From NCBI RefSeq assembly GCF_020882245.1, contig NC_083598.1, forward strand, positions 40,771,858-40,835,857: DNA of 64,000 nt, written 5' to 3'. This stretch comes from Rhopalosiphum padi. Lineage: Eukaryota; Arthropoda; Insecta; Hemiptera; Aphididae. Below are positions 11,366-22,212 of this stretch, one piece after another; the stretch's first letter is position 1, and every line of letters begins with the position of its first letter. The position numbers were made by a program, and so were the translations under genes. Below the pieces are notes generated by a model that saw only the letters and a program-made list of their open reading frames with translations, had not been told where the DNA came from and did not search any database.

Positions 11366-13690
11366 CCAAAACTGCTCATTATTTTGGCACGCTATTCAGA
11401 TGCAGCCAAATAGTTATAATACTAGTATATTTATTAGTGTTTGTATATTTGTATATACAAGGCTAACAGAAAGAACTAAATATTAATTATGCAATAAATC
11501 GTTAAAATTGTTAACGTGATTTTTTATACATCAATTTTATAGAGTAAAATATAATATAATGTATTTATAAATTTATAATAAAATAAGTTATTTATTTTAT
11601 ACTTAGACATGGATGATTTTACGAAAAAATGGTTACTTGACATTAGATTAAAACATTTGAAAGTAAATTTTTTTAACTTTTGAATTAAATTTATCGAGTT
11701 AGAAAATAATAATATAATTTTTAATAATTTAATAGTAATATTTAATATATAATATAAAAACGATATCACTAAATTCAATGTGTGATTAAAGGGCTCGCAG
11801 TTTAAAATATTTTATTACTTAATTTTTGAACCTTGTATTTTTAAAAAATTTAAAATTAATGTCATCTATATTAACAAAAAATGACACTTGAAAAATATTT
11901 TCTCAATCTAAAGTAGATCAATAATATTCAATAGTTTTAAAATTGAAAACATAATACATTTTAGGTAAAATGATGAAAGGCAATTAGATTAAAATTTTCG
12001 AATGATCTTTTTTCAACATATAGTTGAGTAGTCCTAACCTTGGATTAGTTTTAAGATATTATATTTTATAATATTATTTTTTAGAAGAAGAAATTAATAA
12101 AACAACATTATTTATGTTGACTGAATCAATGTTAGTAGACTTAGTTACAAAAATTAGACAAAGGACCAATTTTATAATAAATCAATTAGAAAAACTAAAA
12201 AATCCAATTGGAGTAAATATATTATAGTTTTCATTTTATTTATATCTACTAAATCAATTATTTATAATAATTAAAATTTAAATAAATGTTTCATTAGTAA
12301 TTATTCAACTTTTTAAAATAATAATTCATAGGTTAGGTAATAAACACGTTTAAAAATATTTTCTAATACTAATAAAATAAAGTGTTACCTGGCGTATAGT
12401 ATAGGCAAAATAGGTACATTACTGCAATGTTATTAGGTTGCCGATAATTATATTATCATTAAATAATAAATTTTATAACATAATATTCACGAATTACATT
12501 AGGCTTATATAAAAATATTAAGTATTATATCAGTTAGATATGGTCTTGATTGGCCGAAACCAAAATAGAAGAAGAAGAAGAATATCAGTTATTTATATTA
12601 CTTATTTCCCAATGATAAAAGTGGAAACAACAATTGTGTATACATTAAAATTGTGTACGGTCAACTCAGTAAAAATATAATAATTATGTTGTGCAGTGTA
12701 ATACTATTTACACAGATATAAATTAATACATAAAATATAATGAGTAATGACTTATGACTACGACTTAGTAATAATATTATGCATTGAGCACTCGGAAATA
12801 AAATATGCGTCAATATGTCTCCTGGTTATCAGATTATCCACTATAATTAATATTTCTTTAGTATCAATTAATAATTAATGTTAATTTAATTTATCAAAAT
12901 AATAGGAATAATAACTTACTTATTAATATAATTAATAACTTATTCTAATATTAGTATTAGTACTTAGTAGTACAAATAAATAAATAAATTTAAAATTTAA
13001 AATTTAAAAATAATTTAAAAGAAAAATATTGCTTAAAATTTTGGATAAATCTGTATTATTTCTTGATAATAAGCACCTTCTCAATTTTTGAACTTATATA
13101 ATATATATATAAATATAAGGAAAATTAAAAATTATATTTTACATTTAAATTAATAAATGTATTATTTTATATTTGTTTTACCTTCATTTTTATATTGAAT
13201 AATTCAATGTTTTCGAAAGTTAAAAATTGCGAAAACATACGAATACACGATTGCATTAATATTTGTTTTTCAATTAAGTGCTTTACTTTATTTTTCTGAT
13301 TAGTTGAAGTACATATCGATTTTGTTTAAAATTTGAAGAATTTTTTTAAATATGCAAAAAATACGATAAAACTCTTAAAAATGCTGTTGTGTTGTAAACT
13401 TACTGTTGTGTTAAATTTAAAAAGCACATTTTTTATACATTTAATGTATTTAGATTTTTTGACAAAAAGTTAGTAATTTTTTAATTTTTTTTAGACCATT
13501 CAAAAAAATTATTTGCATCATCATTCACATTACTATCTGATACCTTAATTTCAGGCATATTTGAATTAAATAGCTGTATCACTGCATAGTGTATAAAAAT
13601 AGTAGAAAACAAAATAATTTAATATTACTAGATAAAATAAAATAAATTATTTGAAATTTGAGGAGGTATATTTAAATACTGAAAATATGA
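11366..13690. other. AT-rich spacer
   Basis: No gene seen. A purine stretch with GAAGAAGAAGAAG lies at about 12570. The remainder is low-complexity AT sequence. Confidence 0.4.
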
Positions 13691-13699
13691 TTGAACGTT

Positions 13700-13850
13700 A
13701 AACAAGTAATTATTCGAAATACTGTATTCTAAATACTTGTAAAAAGTTTTTAAAATACTGTATTAAATACTTTGAAAAAACAGTATTTATAAAGTATTCT
13801 GAATACAATATTTCAAATACTACCCAAGTCTGGCATTCTGTATCATGTAC
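13700..13850. repeat. MITE-like repeat built on AAATACT/AGTATTT units
   Basis: About 150 bases of alternating TACTGTATT, AAATACTT and AGTATTCTGAATAC units on both strands, ending in CTACCCAAGTCTGG. This resembles the terminal part of non-autonomous hAT-type elements common in insects. Exact ends and target duplications could not be fixed. Confidence 0.35.
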
Positions 13851-16429
13851 GATGTAACTAATAAATAAACAACAACAATTTGAAATCAAACAACAAGTAT
13901 GAAAAATCAATAATATTATAAGCAAGACCCGATTTTGATACCGTAGTCTGTCTTCAATAACCCAACATGTTCATTACTACATACAACTTACAATAACTAA
14001 GCTTTAAGCTTCACCACATCGACCGTTCCTATTTTTTGTTATTACATAAAACCATGTACCTAAAAAGAAATTCTTCGTTTTGGACTTATTCGCTCTGTGA
14101 ACATTCATCTCCTTAGCTCATTTCAAGAGAAATCGATTACTCTTGTCCGCGCTATACACATGTGTATATAGTAACTGCAGTTAAGAAATTATAGTAATAA
14201 TTCTATCCAAAATAAAAGATAAACTGTAATAATATTAATAATAAATGTAATAAAAATAAATCATCTTATAAAAAGGCACATTAGTCTAGGTAATATTAGT
14301 AATGTAACAAATATAACCCTTTGATATGAATTTACTTTCACTGCTCGAAGATATTTGGATAATTATATATTAACATATAATAAAATAAGATTAAAAAATG
14401 CATTAACACGCGTTTTTAGCTATAATACCTGTATTGAAAGTGCTTGACTATAACATCCTAGTTAATATATTGTTATAATAGTTAAAATATAATATTTCAT
14501 TCATAGCAACGCTCACTTCCTTCTATTTTTTGGGTTATTATTTATATTGATCTCAAATTAACCAACACAACGACTTAAAATCAAACTAAAAGTTCAAATT
14601 GCGTACCCGAAGACTAAATAATCTAGATCAATAAAAAGAAGTAAGCGGACATTGTTTTTAAAATTATGTTTGCAATAGCTATATATCTATTCTACAATAT
14701 ATTATAAAAGTAAAACGTGTATGATGATAATTGTAAAATATTGGCGTTTACTTTTAAACAACGAGTTTCACCTAGATGATTAACTGCAAGCTTATTATAT
14801 TATATGTTATACCACCATCAAAGGATTATTAAGAATTCGAATTTTTTTAATTATTGGACGGAACGTGTTTATTATAGACAAGAAAAACATTTTCCAACAT
14901 GCATACTAATTACCATATTATTAATAAATTGATCATACATTATTTTATACCAATGCCATCGAGGCATGACCTAAATCGCCATCATTATTTTATCCATAAT
15001 AATACACAATATTATTATAAACATAGAACATGCCGTATATTATATTATACAAACACGATATCGAACAAAATATGTATACGATATACCTATATAGCTATAT
15101 AGCTACATATAGTTATATATATATTCGTACAATAATGTAAAACAAAAATATTTTACTCGTATTTTTTCTTTTAGTATTATACATTATTATGCATCACGCT
15201 GCAGTGTATTCTGTATTTGTATATATTTTATAAAATGTACATGTGTTATTCGTTACTTTTCAGTTTACACATAATACATTATTATAATGCTGCTGATGAT
15301 GTACCTATTTATGGAGGCACTTATAGTACACATAATAATACTTGTATTTATAACCTTATAGGTATGAGTGTATGACTGGTAAGTGGTATGAACTTATCAC
15401 AGATATTAATACGTATATACTCGCACTGAATTATATACGCATAAGCTACGAAGCTGTTATTATATAATGTATTATACATATTAATATAATAATAATGTCA
15501 TATGTGTACACATCATACAATATAAGTACACGTATTATCTACTTCGTTAGGTTATTTCATGTATATGGATTTTTCGTCGAAGACCAATCGTAATAATGTA
15601 GGTAATCATTATTACGTACATCTCAACAATAATTATTTGACATTTATAGTGTTGCGCAATGCACATGTGCACGATCATAAGATGCCGCGGGTCGTGTTAA
15701 TAAATAAGTGATAAATATATTCAATATGTTTTGTCTGTTTTGTATAATATGTCATATACATTGTATATTGGCTGAAGTGAAGACTGACGAGGCTATCGAA
15801 TGATCTGCGCGCCTAATTTAAATAAATATACTGCAATAAGTGCAATAGATTGCATTTTTTATATATAAATATACGTTATAATAATTTAAAATCACGACCT
15901 GTGTAATATTTTCACCTCGTTGACCTACTGAACACGTATAAACCGAGAAACACGTAATTACCGATTATTTTAACATCTATCGATGTATTATAATATATCA
16001 TTAGAAATGCCTAATTATGAAATTGACCATATGAATAACACCGCGTGTGTATAATAATAACACACATATCACACAGGTTGGTTATACGGCTCGATATAAT
16101 ATGTATATTTTTTTAACATCATTAATGAACTTTTTTAACTGAGTAATAGTCCTTTAAACCTATATAAAAAAAAAATAAGATCACTCGTAGTTTAAATTTG
16201 TATTTTCTAGCACAATTATTTTATTTTGATAGCTAAACAATAAAAATATCGGTTACTATGGAAATATGGGTACTTGATTTTAATATCGGAATATTTTCAT
16301 TATTAAAACAGTATTCAATATTACGACTTATTAGAATATATTTTCTATGCAATTTTTGTATTGATAAATATTTTTTTCTATATCACTTTATTATATTGCG
16401 TTGAGTTTTAATTTGAATTCGACGTCGAC
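13851..16429. other. AT-rich spacer upstream of the C1-finger gene
   Basis: No coding exon or RNA gene recognised. Short self-complementary TATAGCTATA runs occur at about 15090. The promoter of the gene starting at 16430 should lie in the last few hundred bases, but no clear TATA box or GC island is present. Confidence 0.4.
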
Positions 16430-16455
16430 ATGGTGGAGTTATGGAAAACCCCAGT
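16430..16455 (+). CDS. C1-finger/tandem-repeat protein, exon 1 (start)
   Basis: The ATG at 16430 sits in a good context (GACATGG), with an in-frame TAA upstream at 16409. It encodes MVELWKTP plus GT of the next codon and ends at a strong donor (GT|GTAAGTG). The choice is supported by an inverted diverged copy at 21361-21386, which keeps the ATG, the 26-base exon length, the phase and the donor. Joining to the acceptor TATAG|AGTA at 16526 keeps the frame. The more obvious acceptor, CACAG at 16501, would cause an immediate stop. Confidence 0.6.
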
Positions 16456-16526
16456 GTAAGTGATTTTATATAATAATATGTCGTACAATTGATCATCACA
16501 GTTAAATTTTTTTGTGCGCCATATAG

Positions 16527-16672
16527 AGTACAGTGTGCTGGATTTGTGGACGGGAAATTCACTTGTAAGTTACGCCACATGAAACGGTACCGGAACATAT
16601 TTGATCCAGTACAGATTTGTGAGATATGCGAGGAAAAACGATATTGGCCGTATTCCATTAGGAAATGTGAAA
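16527..16672 (+). CDS. C1-finger/tandem-repeat protein, exon 2
   Basis: Encodes about residues 9-57, a basic Cys/His-rich segment: VQCAGFVDGKFTCKLRH, then KRYRNIFDPVQICEIC, then YWPYSIRKCE. His26, Cys40, Cys43 and Cys56 fit the first half of a C1 zinc finger (H-x13-C-x2-C-x12-C), with a Trp in the middle as in many C1 domains. It ends GAAA|GTAATA in phase 1. The acceptor TATAG at 16526 lies behind a T7 tract, and the same arrangement is kept in the decayed inverted copy near 21290. Confidence 0.65.
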
Positions 16673-16748
16673 GTAATATACACGACATCCCGAATCAGAA
16701 AACTTACTTAATAATCTAATATGACATTTTTTGTGTCGTTTTTCAAAG

Positions 16749-18598
16749 TATGTTCGTTCAAAGGCCATAAATTATGTATCGAAGATGCGGCGTTGGAAGC
16801 GTCGTTAGTGAACTTACTACCTTACGATTTCGATCCTATTATACCTAGAAGATCCCGTGATTCCGAAAGGAGTTCCGTAAACCGTCCCAGCACCGGCTCA
16901 GAGGCGGGGTCGTACAGTAATAGAAGTCGTCCCAGCATCAGCTCAGCGATGGGGTCGTACAATAATAGTAATCGTCCCAGCACCAGCTCAGCGGCGGTGG
17001 GGTCGTACAATAATAGAAGTCGTCCCAGCATCAGTTCAGCGGCCAAAGTGTATAATAAAAGAAACATTCCGAGTACCAGTAAAACGGCGGCAGTAGAGGA
17101 TGACAAAGGCCTGGCAAGTGGCAGTACTGTTGCCGTATCAGTAAAAGATACTACAAACTCTCCCAGAGCCGACGAAGTAGCGGCGGTAGTGGGTATTACA
17201 AGTGATCCCAACAACAGTACAGTGATAGCAGTGGTAGATACCGGCACAAGCATAACGAATACCAGTGCTGCAGTGACGGCGGTGGAGGGTAGCACAAGCC
17301 TGTCAAGTACTACCGGTACAACAGCGGTGTCGGTAAAAGATACCATAAGCCCTCTCGGTACAGACAAGGTTACCGTGGTAGTGGAAAATACAAACGTTCC
17401 AGATGCTAGTATGATGGCGACAGTGGTGGACAATACCGGCACAGACATGGTGGTCATTACCAGTGCTGCAGTGACGGCGGTGGAGGGTAGCACAAGCCTG
17501 TCAAGTACTATCGGTACAGCAGCGGTGTCGGCAAAATATATCACAAGCCCTTTCAGTACTGACGAGGTTACCGTGGTAGTGGAAAATACAAACGTTCCAG
17601 ATGCTAGTATGATGGCGACAGTGGTGGACAATACCGGCACAGACATGGTGGTCATTACCAGTGCTGCAGTGACGGCGGTGGAAGGTAGCACAAGCCTGTC
17701 AAGTACTATCGGTACAGCAGCGGTGTCGGCAAAATATATCACAAGCCCTTTCAGTACTGACGAGTTTACCGTGGTAGTGGAAAATACAAACGTTCCAGAT
17801 GCTAGTATGATGGCGACAGTGGTGGACAATACCGGCACAGACATGGTGGTCATTACCAGTGCTGCAGTGACGGCGGTGGAAGGTAGCACAAGCCTGTCAA
17901 GTACTATCGGTACAGCAGCGGTGTCGGCAAAATATATCACAAGCCCTCTCAGTACTGACGAGGTTACCGTGGTAGTGGAAAATACAAACGTTCCAGATGC
18001 AAGTATGATGGCGACAGTGGTGGACGATACCGGCACAGACATGGTGGTCATTACCAGTGCTGCAGTGACGGCGGTGGAGGGTAGCACAAGCCTCTCAAGT
18101 ACTATCGGTACAACAGCGGTATCGGTAAAAGATACCATAAGCCCTCTCAGTACAGACGAGGTTACCGTGGTAGTGGAAAATACAAACGTTCCAGATGCCA
18201 ATACAGCGACAGTAGTGGACGATACCGACTCAAACATGGTAGCCATTACCAATGATGCAGTTGTGTCAGTAGATGATACAACAATCTTATCCAGTTCGGT
18301 GAATGAAGGTAATACAAGGGTTCAGAGTATCAATACAGTGACGGCAGTAGATGATACACTCATATGCCTGCCCGGTACCAGTGCAATGACCGCGATGAAC
18401 GATATAAAAAGCAAGTCCTGTTCCGATATAACAGTGGGATTGGAGCAGACTTCAAGTCCATCCGACATGAATGATGTTATGCATGATTCATATTCCAGTG
18501 TAAATGATAGAAAAAAGAAAAATCGATTCGGTGTCAAGAGCCAGTGGTATAAATGGTGTCGAAGGTCTGTTTTTATTTTCCTCATTTACATGTGCTAA
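16749..18598 (+). CDS. C1-finger/tandem-repeat protein, exon 3 (main exon)
   Basis: The acceptor TTTTTCAAAG|TA gives Ile58, then CSFKGHKLC, completing C-x2-C-x4-H-x2-C of a C1-type zinc finger (Cys56, Cys59, His64, Cys67). The usual last Cys, seven residues on, is absent. Residues ~95-160 are short RPS[IT]SS...GSYNN repeats. Residues ~229-547 are Val/Thr/Ser/Ala-rich tandem repeats of 66 residues. The C-terminus is basic (KKKNRFGVKSQWYKWCRR), then a short hydrophobic end SVFIFLIYMC. The whole protein would be about 673 residues. C1 fingers bind diacylglycerol, lipids or small GTPases; this one is degenerate, so function is open. The repeat part resembles mucin or linker sequence; no signal peptide is seen. 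AAG|GTCTGT at 18564 could be a donor to a missed exon. No family is recognised beyond the finger. Confidence 0.75.
16864..17060 (+). repeat. Short degenerate tandem repeats coding RPSxSS..GSYNN
   Basis: Four to five copies of a 42-51-base unit (CGTCCCAGCATCAGCTCAG-like, then GGGGTCGTACAATAATAG) encode NRPSTGSEAGSYSN, SRPSISSAMGSYNN, NRPSTSSAAVGSYNN and SRPSISSAAKVYNK. They lie in frame in the main exon of the C1-finger gene and are distinct from the 198-bp array downstream. Confidence 0.8.
17261..18215 (+). repeat. 198-bp in-frame tandem repeats (about 4 full copies plus flanking partials)
   Basis: The boundary GTTACCGTGGTAGTGGAAAA recurs with exact 198-base spacing at 17369, 17567, 17765 (GTT changed to TTT), 17963 and 18161. 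A half copy precedes at 17261 and a truncated one follows to about 18215. Copies 2-4 are nearly identical while the outer ones are more diverged, as expected from unequal crossing-over or gene conversion. The unit length (66 codons) keeps the frame, and it also leaves the opposite strand open. Confidence 0.95.
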
Positions 18599-18720
18599 AA
18601 AAATCCATGGTTACAGTGAACATCGCAAAAGCATTCAGTACTTTCTAAAGCAAGTACTTTTATAGCTGACTGTTCGTCTAAAAATTATTTGTACGTTTTT
18701 CAAATACCTAATATAATATA

Positions 18721-18726
18721 AATAAA
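18721..18726 (+). promoter_or_regulatory. Likely poly(A) signal of the C1-finger gene
   Basis: AATAAA lies about 123 bases after the stop codon at 18596-18598. It is the first such motif downstream, though AT-rich context limits certainty. Confidence 0.4.
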
Positions 18727-18774
18727 AAAAAAAATAATATAAAATAATATGAATATTGAATTTATTATTATAAA

Positions 18775-19500
18775 TGTATTACGATTTTTTTATTTTGCTG
18801 TAACTCAAAAACGAATCATTGTAAATACTTGAAATTTTCTCCAAATGTTTATATTGACGTTTTCTATTTACGATTAAATTTTCAAAATATTTAGAATTTT
18901 TTTAATCTACTTATAGACAATTGAAATTTTTGACTTTTTTTCTTAAAATGCCGATAAAAAAAATTTGGCTATTCAAAAAATCTTTAAAATTTAATACAAG
19001 GTTTATTATAAGTTAAACTTATATCGTAGTAAAAAAAAAATCAAAAATCAAAAATTTTATTTATAAGCATTTAAAGTTCAAATATTTACGAAATATATCA
19101 AAATCGCGAAAATTTGCAAGGAATTTTGAAGTTGAAAATACATAAAATTGTTGTGATTTATACTTAAGGTTCAAAAATCCAATACAAGGTTATTCATAAG
19201 TTTTCCTTTAAGTAATTGTAAAAAAAAATTCCAGCGTCAATATAGAAAACATTTTATGAGCGTATGCAATTTAATTTTTTACGAAATCGCGTAAAATAAC
19301 GATATATTACAATTTAAATATAAGTAATAATAATATAATATATCCAACTAATTATCATTGACTGACAAATCATCTCCGTTCAGAATGGTTTTTCGTATAC
19401 AATGATACCCGTCATTGCATTCAAATTTAACACATCCACACGACCAGTGACCTACTCTCCATATCTACTATACAGCAGAGCGATACCCACTTGCCCACTT
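18775..19500. repeat. Dispersed-repeat-like block
   Basis: A ~725-base block beginning TTTTGCTGTAACTCAAAAACG, with related internal phrases: CAATACAAGGT...TAAGTT at about 18995 and 19180, and TTGACGTTTTCTAT at 18854 against its reverse complement near 19230. It ends with a GC-richer tail (CTCCGTTCAGAATGG, CACGACCAGTGACCTACTC). I recall this texture as a frequent aphid interspersed repeat, but that is inference. There is no transposase frame. Confidence 0.4.
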
Positions 19501-21229
19501 TTTTATTTTTGTTATATAGATTATATAGTATAAATGATTCGTTTTACATAATATTTATTATAATGTTTAAACCAGTACTTAACAAACGTATTATTATTTT
19601 TATAATAAAAAATATTCCTAATAGACCTGAAACGATGTTGTCAAGTGTAGTAAACCATCCCCATATTTTATATAGTTTATTTTCTATCATTTTTTCAATG
19701 CATTTTCAACTATAAGATTGTGTAGCTCCCTTGCCAAGGAATCCTTGGTCTGTAAAATCATATCTCAGATATCGTCTGGCGATGTTTTTTATGCTGCTTC
19801 AATTTATTTTAGAAATGGCTGGTGTTTTATAAGACAATTTATTATTATAACATGGGTTGGCGGTAATATTACGTTGCAGTTAACTCTAGTGCCATACTTA
19901 TGTAATGTATATATTTTGGGAGCCATATATTAAATTAAATTTTCATGTGTTCCCGGTATTTCGTTACAACGTGGTTCAATGTATATATTTGCACATTGGC
20001 TAACTTGCACTTGAGAAGGTATATTATTTCTCTTGCTTTCATAACAATTTACCCAATTCGGCCAGTTCCTTCGCCCTACATGTATATAAATTCTGATAAA
20101 CTATATACGACGATAAAGATAATTTAAACAACTATAAGTGATATTTCCGACACCTCAACTTTACATAGCTGTTACCTTCTCAGAATTGTTTTTTAACTAT
20201 TTCATAACAGCGTTTTTAAAAATTATTATTTTTTTTTTTTTATTAAACGACCAAAATTTAATTCATTTTGGACCAAACATCATCATTGCAGCTAATGAAG
20301 TTACAATAGTGTGAACCAAAAATAACGATAAATATTTGTACTATTATACTACTCAATAAAATACTAATTTCCAATAATAACTAATAATTGGTAACATGTA
20401 TAAAACAAAAATCTGTATGTGCGTATTTGCCGATTACTTAAAAAAATAACTCGATTATCATTAATTTATAAAATTAGAAATAGGCTTAAAACTGTTCCAC
20501 AATTTACTCTTTTACTTTAAAAATAATATCAATATAATCAGATGAGCAGTTTCAGAGAACATGTGTGACAAACATTTTCATACTATTATAAAATATAAAA
20601 TTTTATAATTTATTTCATACAATTTGTATAAAAAAAAATAGTTATGTTTGACATTGATCTATCCCCTCCCCCCCTCCCCGTTTGACCAGCACTGAGCTGA
20701 CTGCTGAGATATTTAGTGGTACCTAAAATCGTAATCACACTGTATGTCATATAGATTGAAGCACCCCGCGTCAAATATTGCAATTTGTGAAAAAACAATG
20801 CTGGGTAGGACAGCGCTGCTATGTGAGCTATGTAAAGTTGATGTGTCGAAAATATCACCTATACACCAAATCAGAAAACCAAGAATATTATTTATCCACA
20901 CACATTACGCTAAATGTTAGCATTTTTATTATTTATTGATTTTTTTTTGTAGCATAATAATGTGAATACCATTGTCCATTACAATATTATTATGTTTATT
21001 ATATTATAATTGCGCGCAGTTTTCATGTATACTTTTTTTTAATAAAAGGAAATTGAAATTTGAATACATATAGGTATTATAATTTTCTAACGAATTTAAA
21101 GTACCAAGTTTGGTTCTAAAATATACATATACTTGCTATGTAATATTTTCTCCACTCCACGGAAAAACATAGAATCATATAATTATTATTTTTTTTAAAT
21201 TATGATTAAAAAATATATATTAACGAGGT
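19501..21229. other. Spacer between dispersed repeat and decayed copy
   Basis: Small open frames occur on both strands, but none has splice support or a recognisable domain. A C-rich run CCCCTCCCCCCCTCCCC lies at about 20666. Confidence 0.35.
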
Positions 21230-21386
21230 TTACTTTATTAAAACTTTCTTTGTTTGTTTATTCATTTTAATTGATAAATTTTTTACTCTACATAATTCAT
21301 ACGAAAAAAAATTTACTTGACAATTGCAATAATTGCATAACATATGTAAAATTTGCTTACACTGACGCTTTCCACAAAATCACCAT
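21230..21386 (-). pseudogene. Decayed inverted copy of the 5' end of the C1-finger gene
   Basis: On the minus strand the ATG at 21386 opens MVILWKAS plus GT, ending at a GTAAGC donor after exactly 26 bases, against MVELWKTP at 16430. The intron keeps the T-rich tract and the acceptor TATGTAG|AGTA at about 21288. After splicing the frame reads VVKNLSIKMN and stops by about 21230; the cysteines of the finger are gone. The 5' flank is also shared: GACGTCGAATTCAAATT on the plus strand here is the inverse of bases just upstream of 16430, and similarity continues to about 21455. This is a partial inverted duplication that has lost coding function. Confidence 0.7.
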
Positions 21387-21479
21387 GTTTGACGTCGAAT
21401 TCAAATTTAAGTTAAGTATAATATAATAGTAGATAAAAAAAAAATATTTATATTTCGCGGGTCGAAAAAAAAACGTGTG

Positions 21480-22212
21480 TGGTGTGATAACTGATAAGCA
21501 ATATGTATATTTTATCGGCACGTTGGACTGATATGAGCATATTCAAATGTCCCGCCGTCATCGCGCGTTGCCGCGGTTTGGATAAGCAATATCGAGCCGA
21601 TCGCTGCGTTCCGACCGATTCGCCATCTGTTGGTGGTGGTGAGCGTTGAGTCGTCGTACGCCGCAATCGGCGTCGTCAGTGAACGCCACAGTCGAGCGAT
21701 CCGATTGCGGCCCGTCGAAAAATCGGTCGCAACCGATTGACGATCAGTCGGACCGACTCACAAGACACTTAATCAGACGTGGTGTTAGTCGGCCCGTTCG
21801 TCGACATCAGGCCTGGCGACTTTAGTCATACACAAGTCACAGGACGGATGCCGGGCCAAAATCCTCTCCCCTGTAACTGAAACTCTCGGACTGGCATGTA
21901 TATATACCGGCGATCGACTTGATTTTAATGGGAGTGGTGTGTCCAGTGATGGCATGCTGAACATCGATCCCTGAGTGAAGTTTAGGCCGATCTGCTCATG
22001 CGTGTTCCATCACATGTTCCGGTGTCGCGGTTGGAGGACACTCCCGATGCCGCCGCCCGTGCCGCCCGGTCGCAGTGTCCCGACACAATCCTACGACGCG
22101 CAATGGGTTTCTTCCGCACAGAGAGGCACTTGTTGTACCCGTATGCAATCCGAACCGCGCGTGTCCCACACATCCCAGAAACGGCCCTGCTGTTCGCAGG
22201 TTGCCATTTTTT
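21480..22212 (+). promoter_or_regulatory. GC-rich island, likely promoter and first exon
   Basis: This is one of the few GC-rich stretches. The 21540-21850 part is full of CGATCG/GTCGG-type words and holds TCAGT initiator-like motifs (near 21676 and 21745), but no long frame. From 21975 to 22200 two plus-strand frames are open: one from ATG 21998 (MRVPSHVPVSRLEDTPDAAA...), one containing MPPPVPPGRSVPTQSYDAQW at about 22050. Both reach a possible donor TCGCAG|GTTGCC at 22200, after which the DNA returns to AT-rich. It could be a 5' exon of the gene whose coding exons appear at 58-62 kb, or of another gene. The frame cannot be decided. Confidence 0.4.

Noticed and set aside
16490..16526. Using the CACAG acceptor at 16501 for exon 2
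   Set aside because: It joins exon 1 to an immediate in-frame stop. The downstream TATAG|AGTA acceptor restores the frame and is also preserved in the inverted copy.
16822..18252. 476-codon frame on the minus strand
   Set aside because: It lies opposite the main exon of the C1-finger gene, has no start or splice context of its own, and is explained by the 198-base repeat unit keeping all frames in register.
19491..20127. Three consecutive 60-74-codon plus-strand frames
   Set aside because: They are AT-driven hydrophobic frames without splice signals or shared phase, and follow directly on a dispersed repeat.
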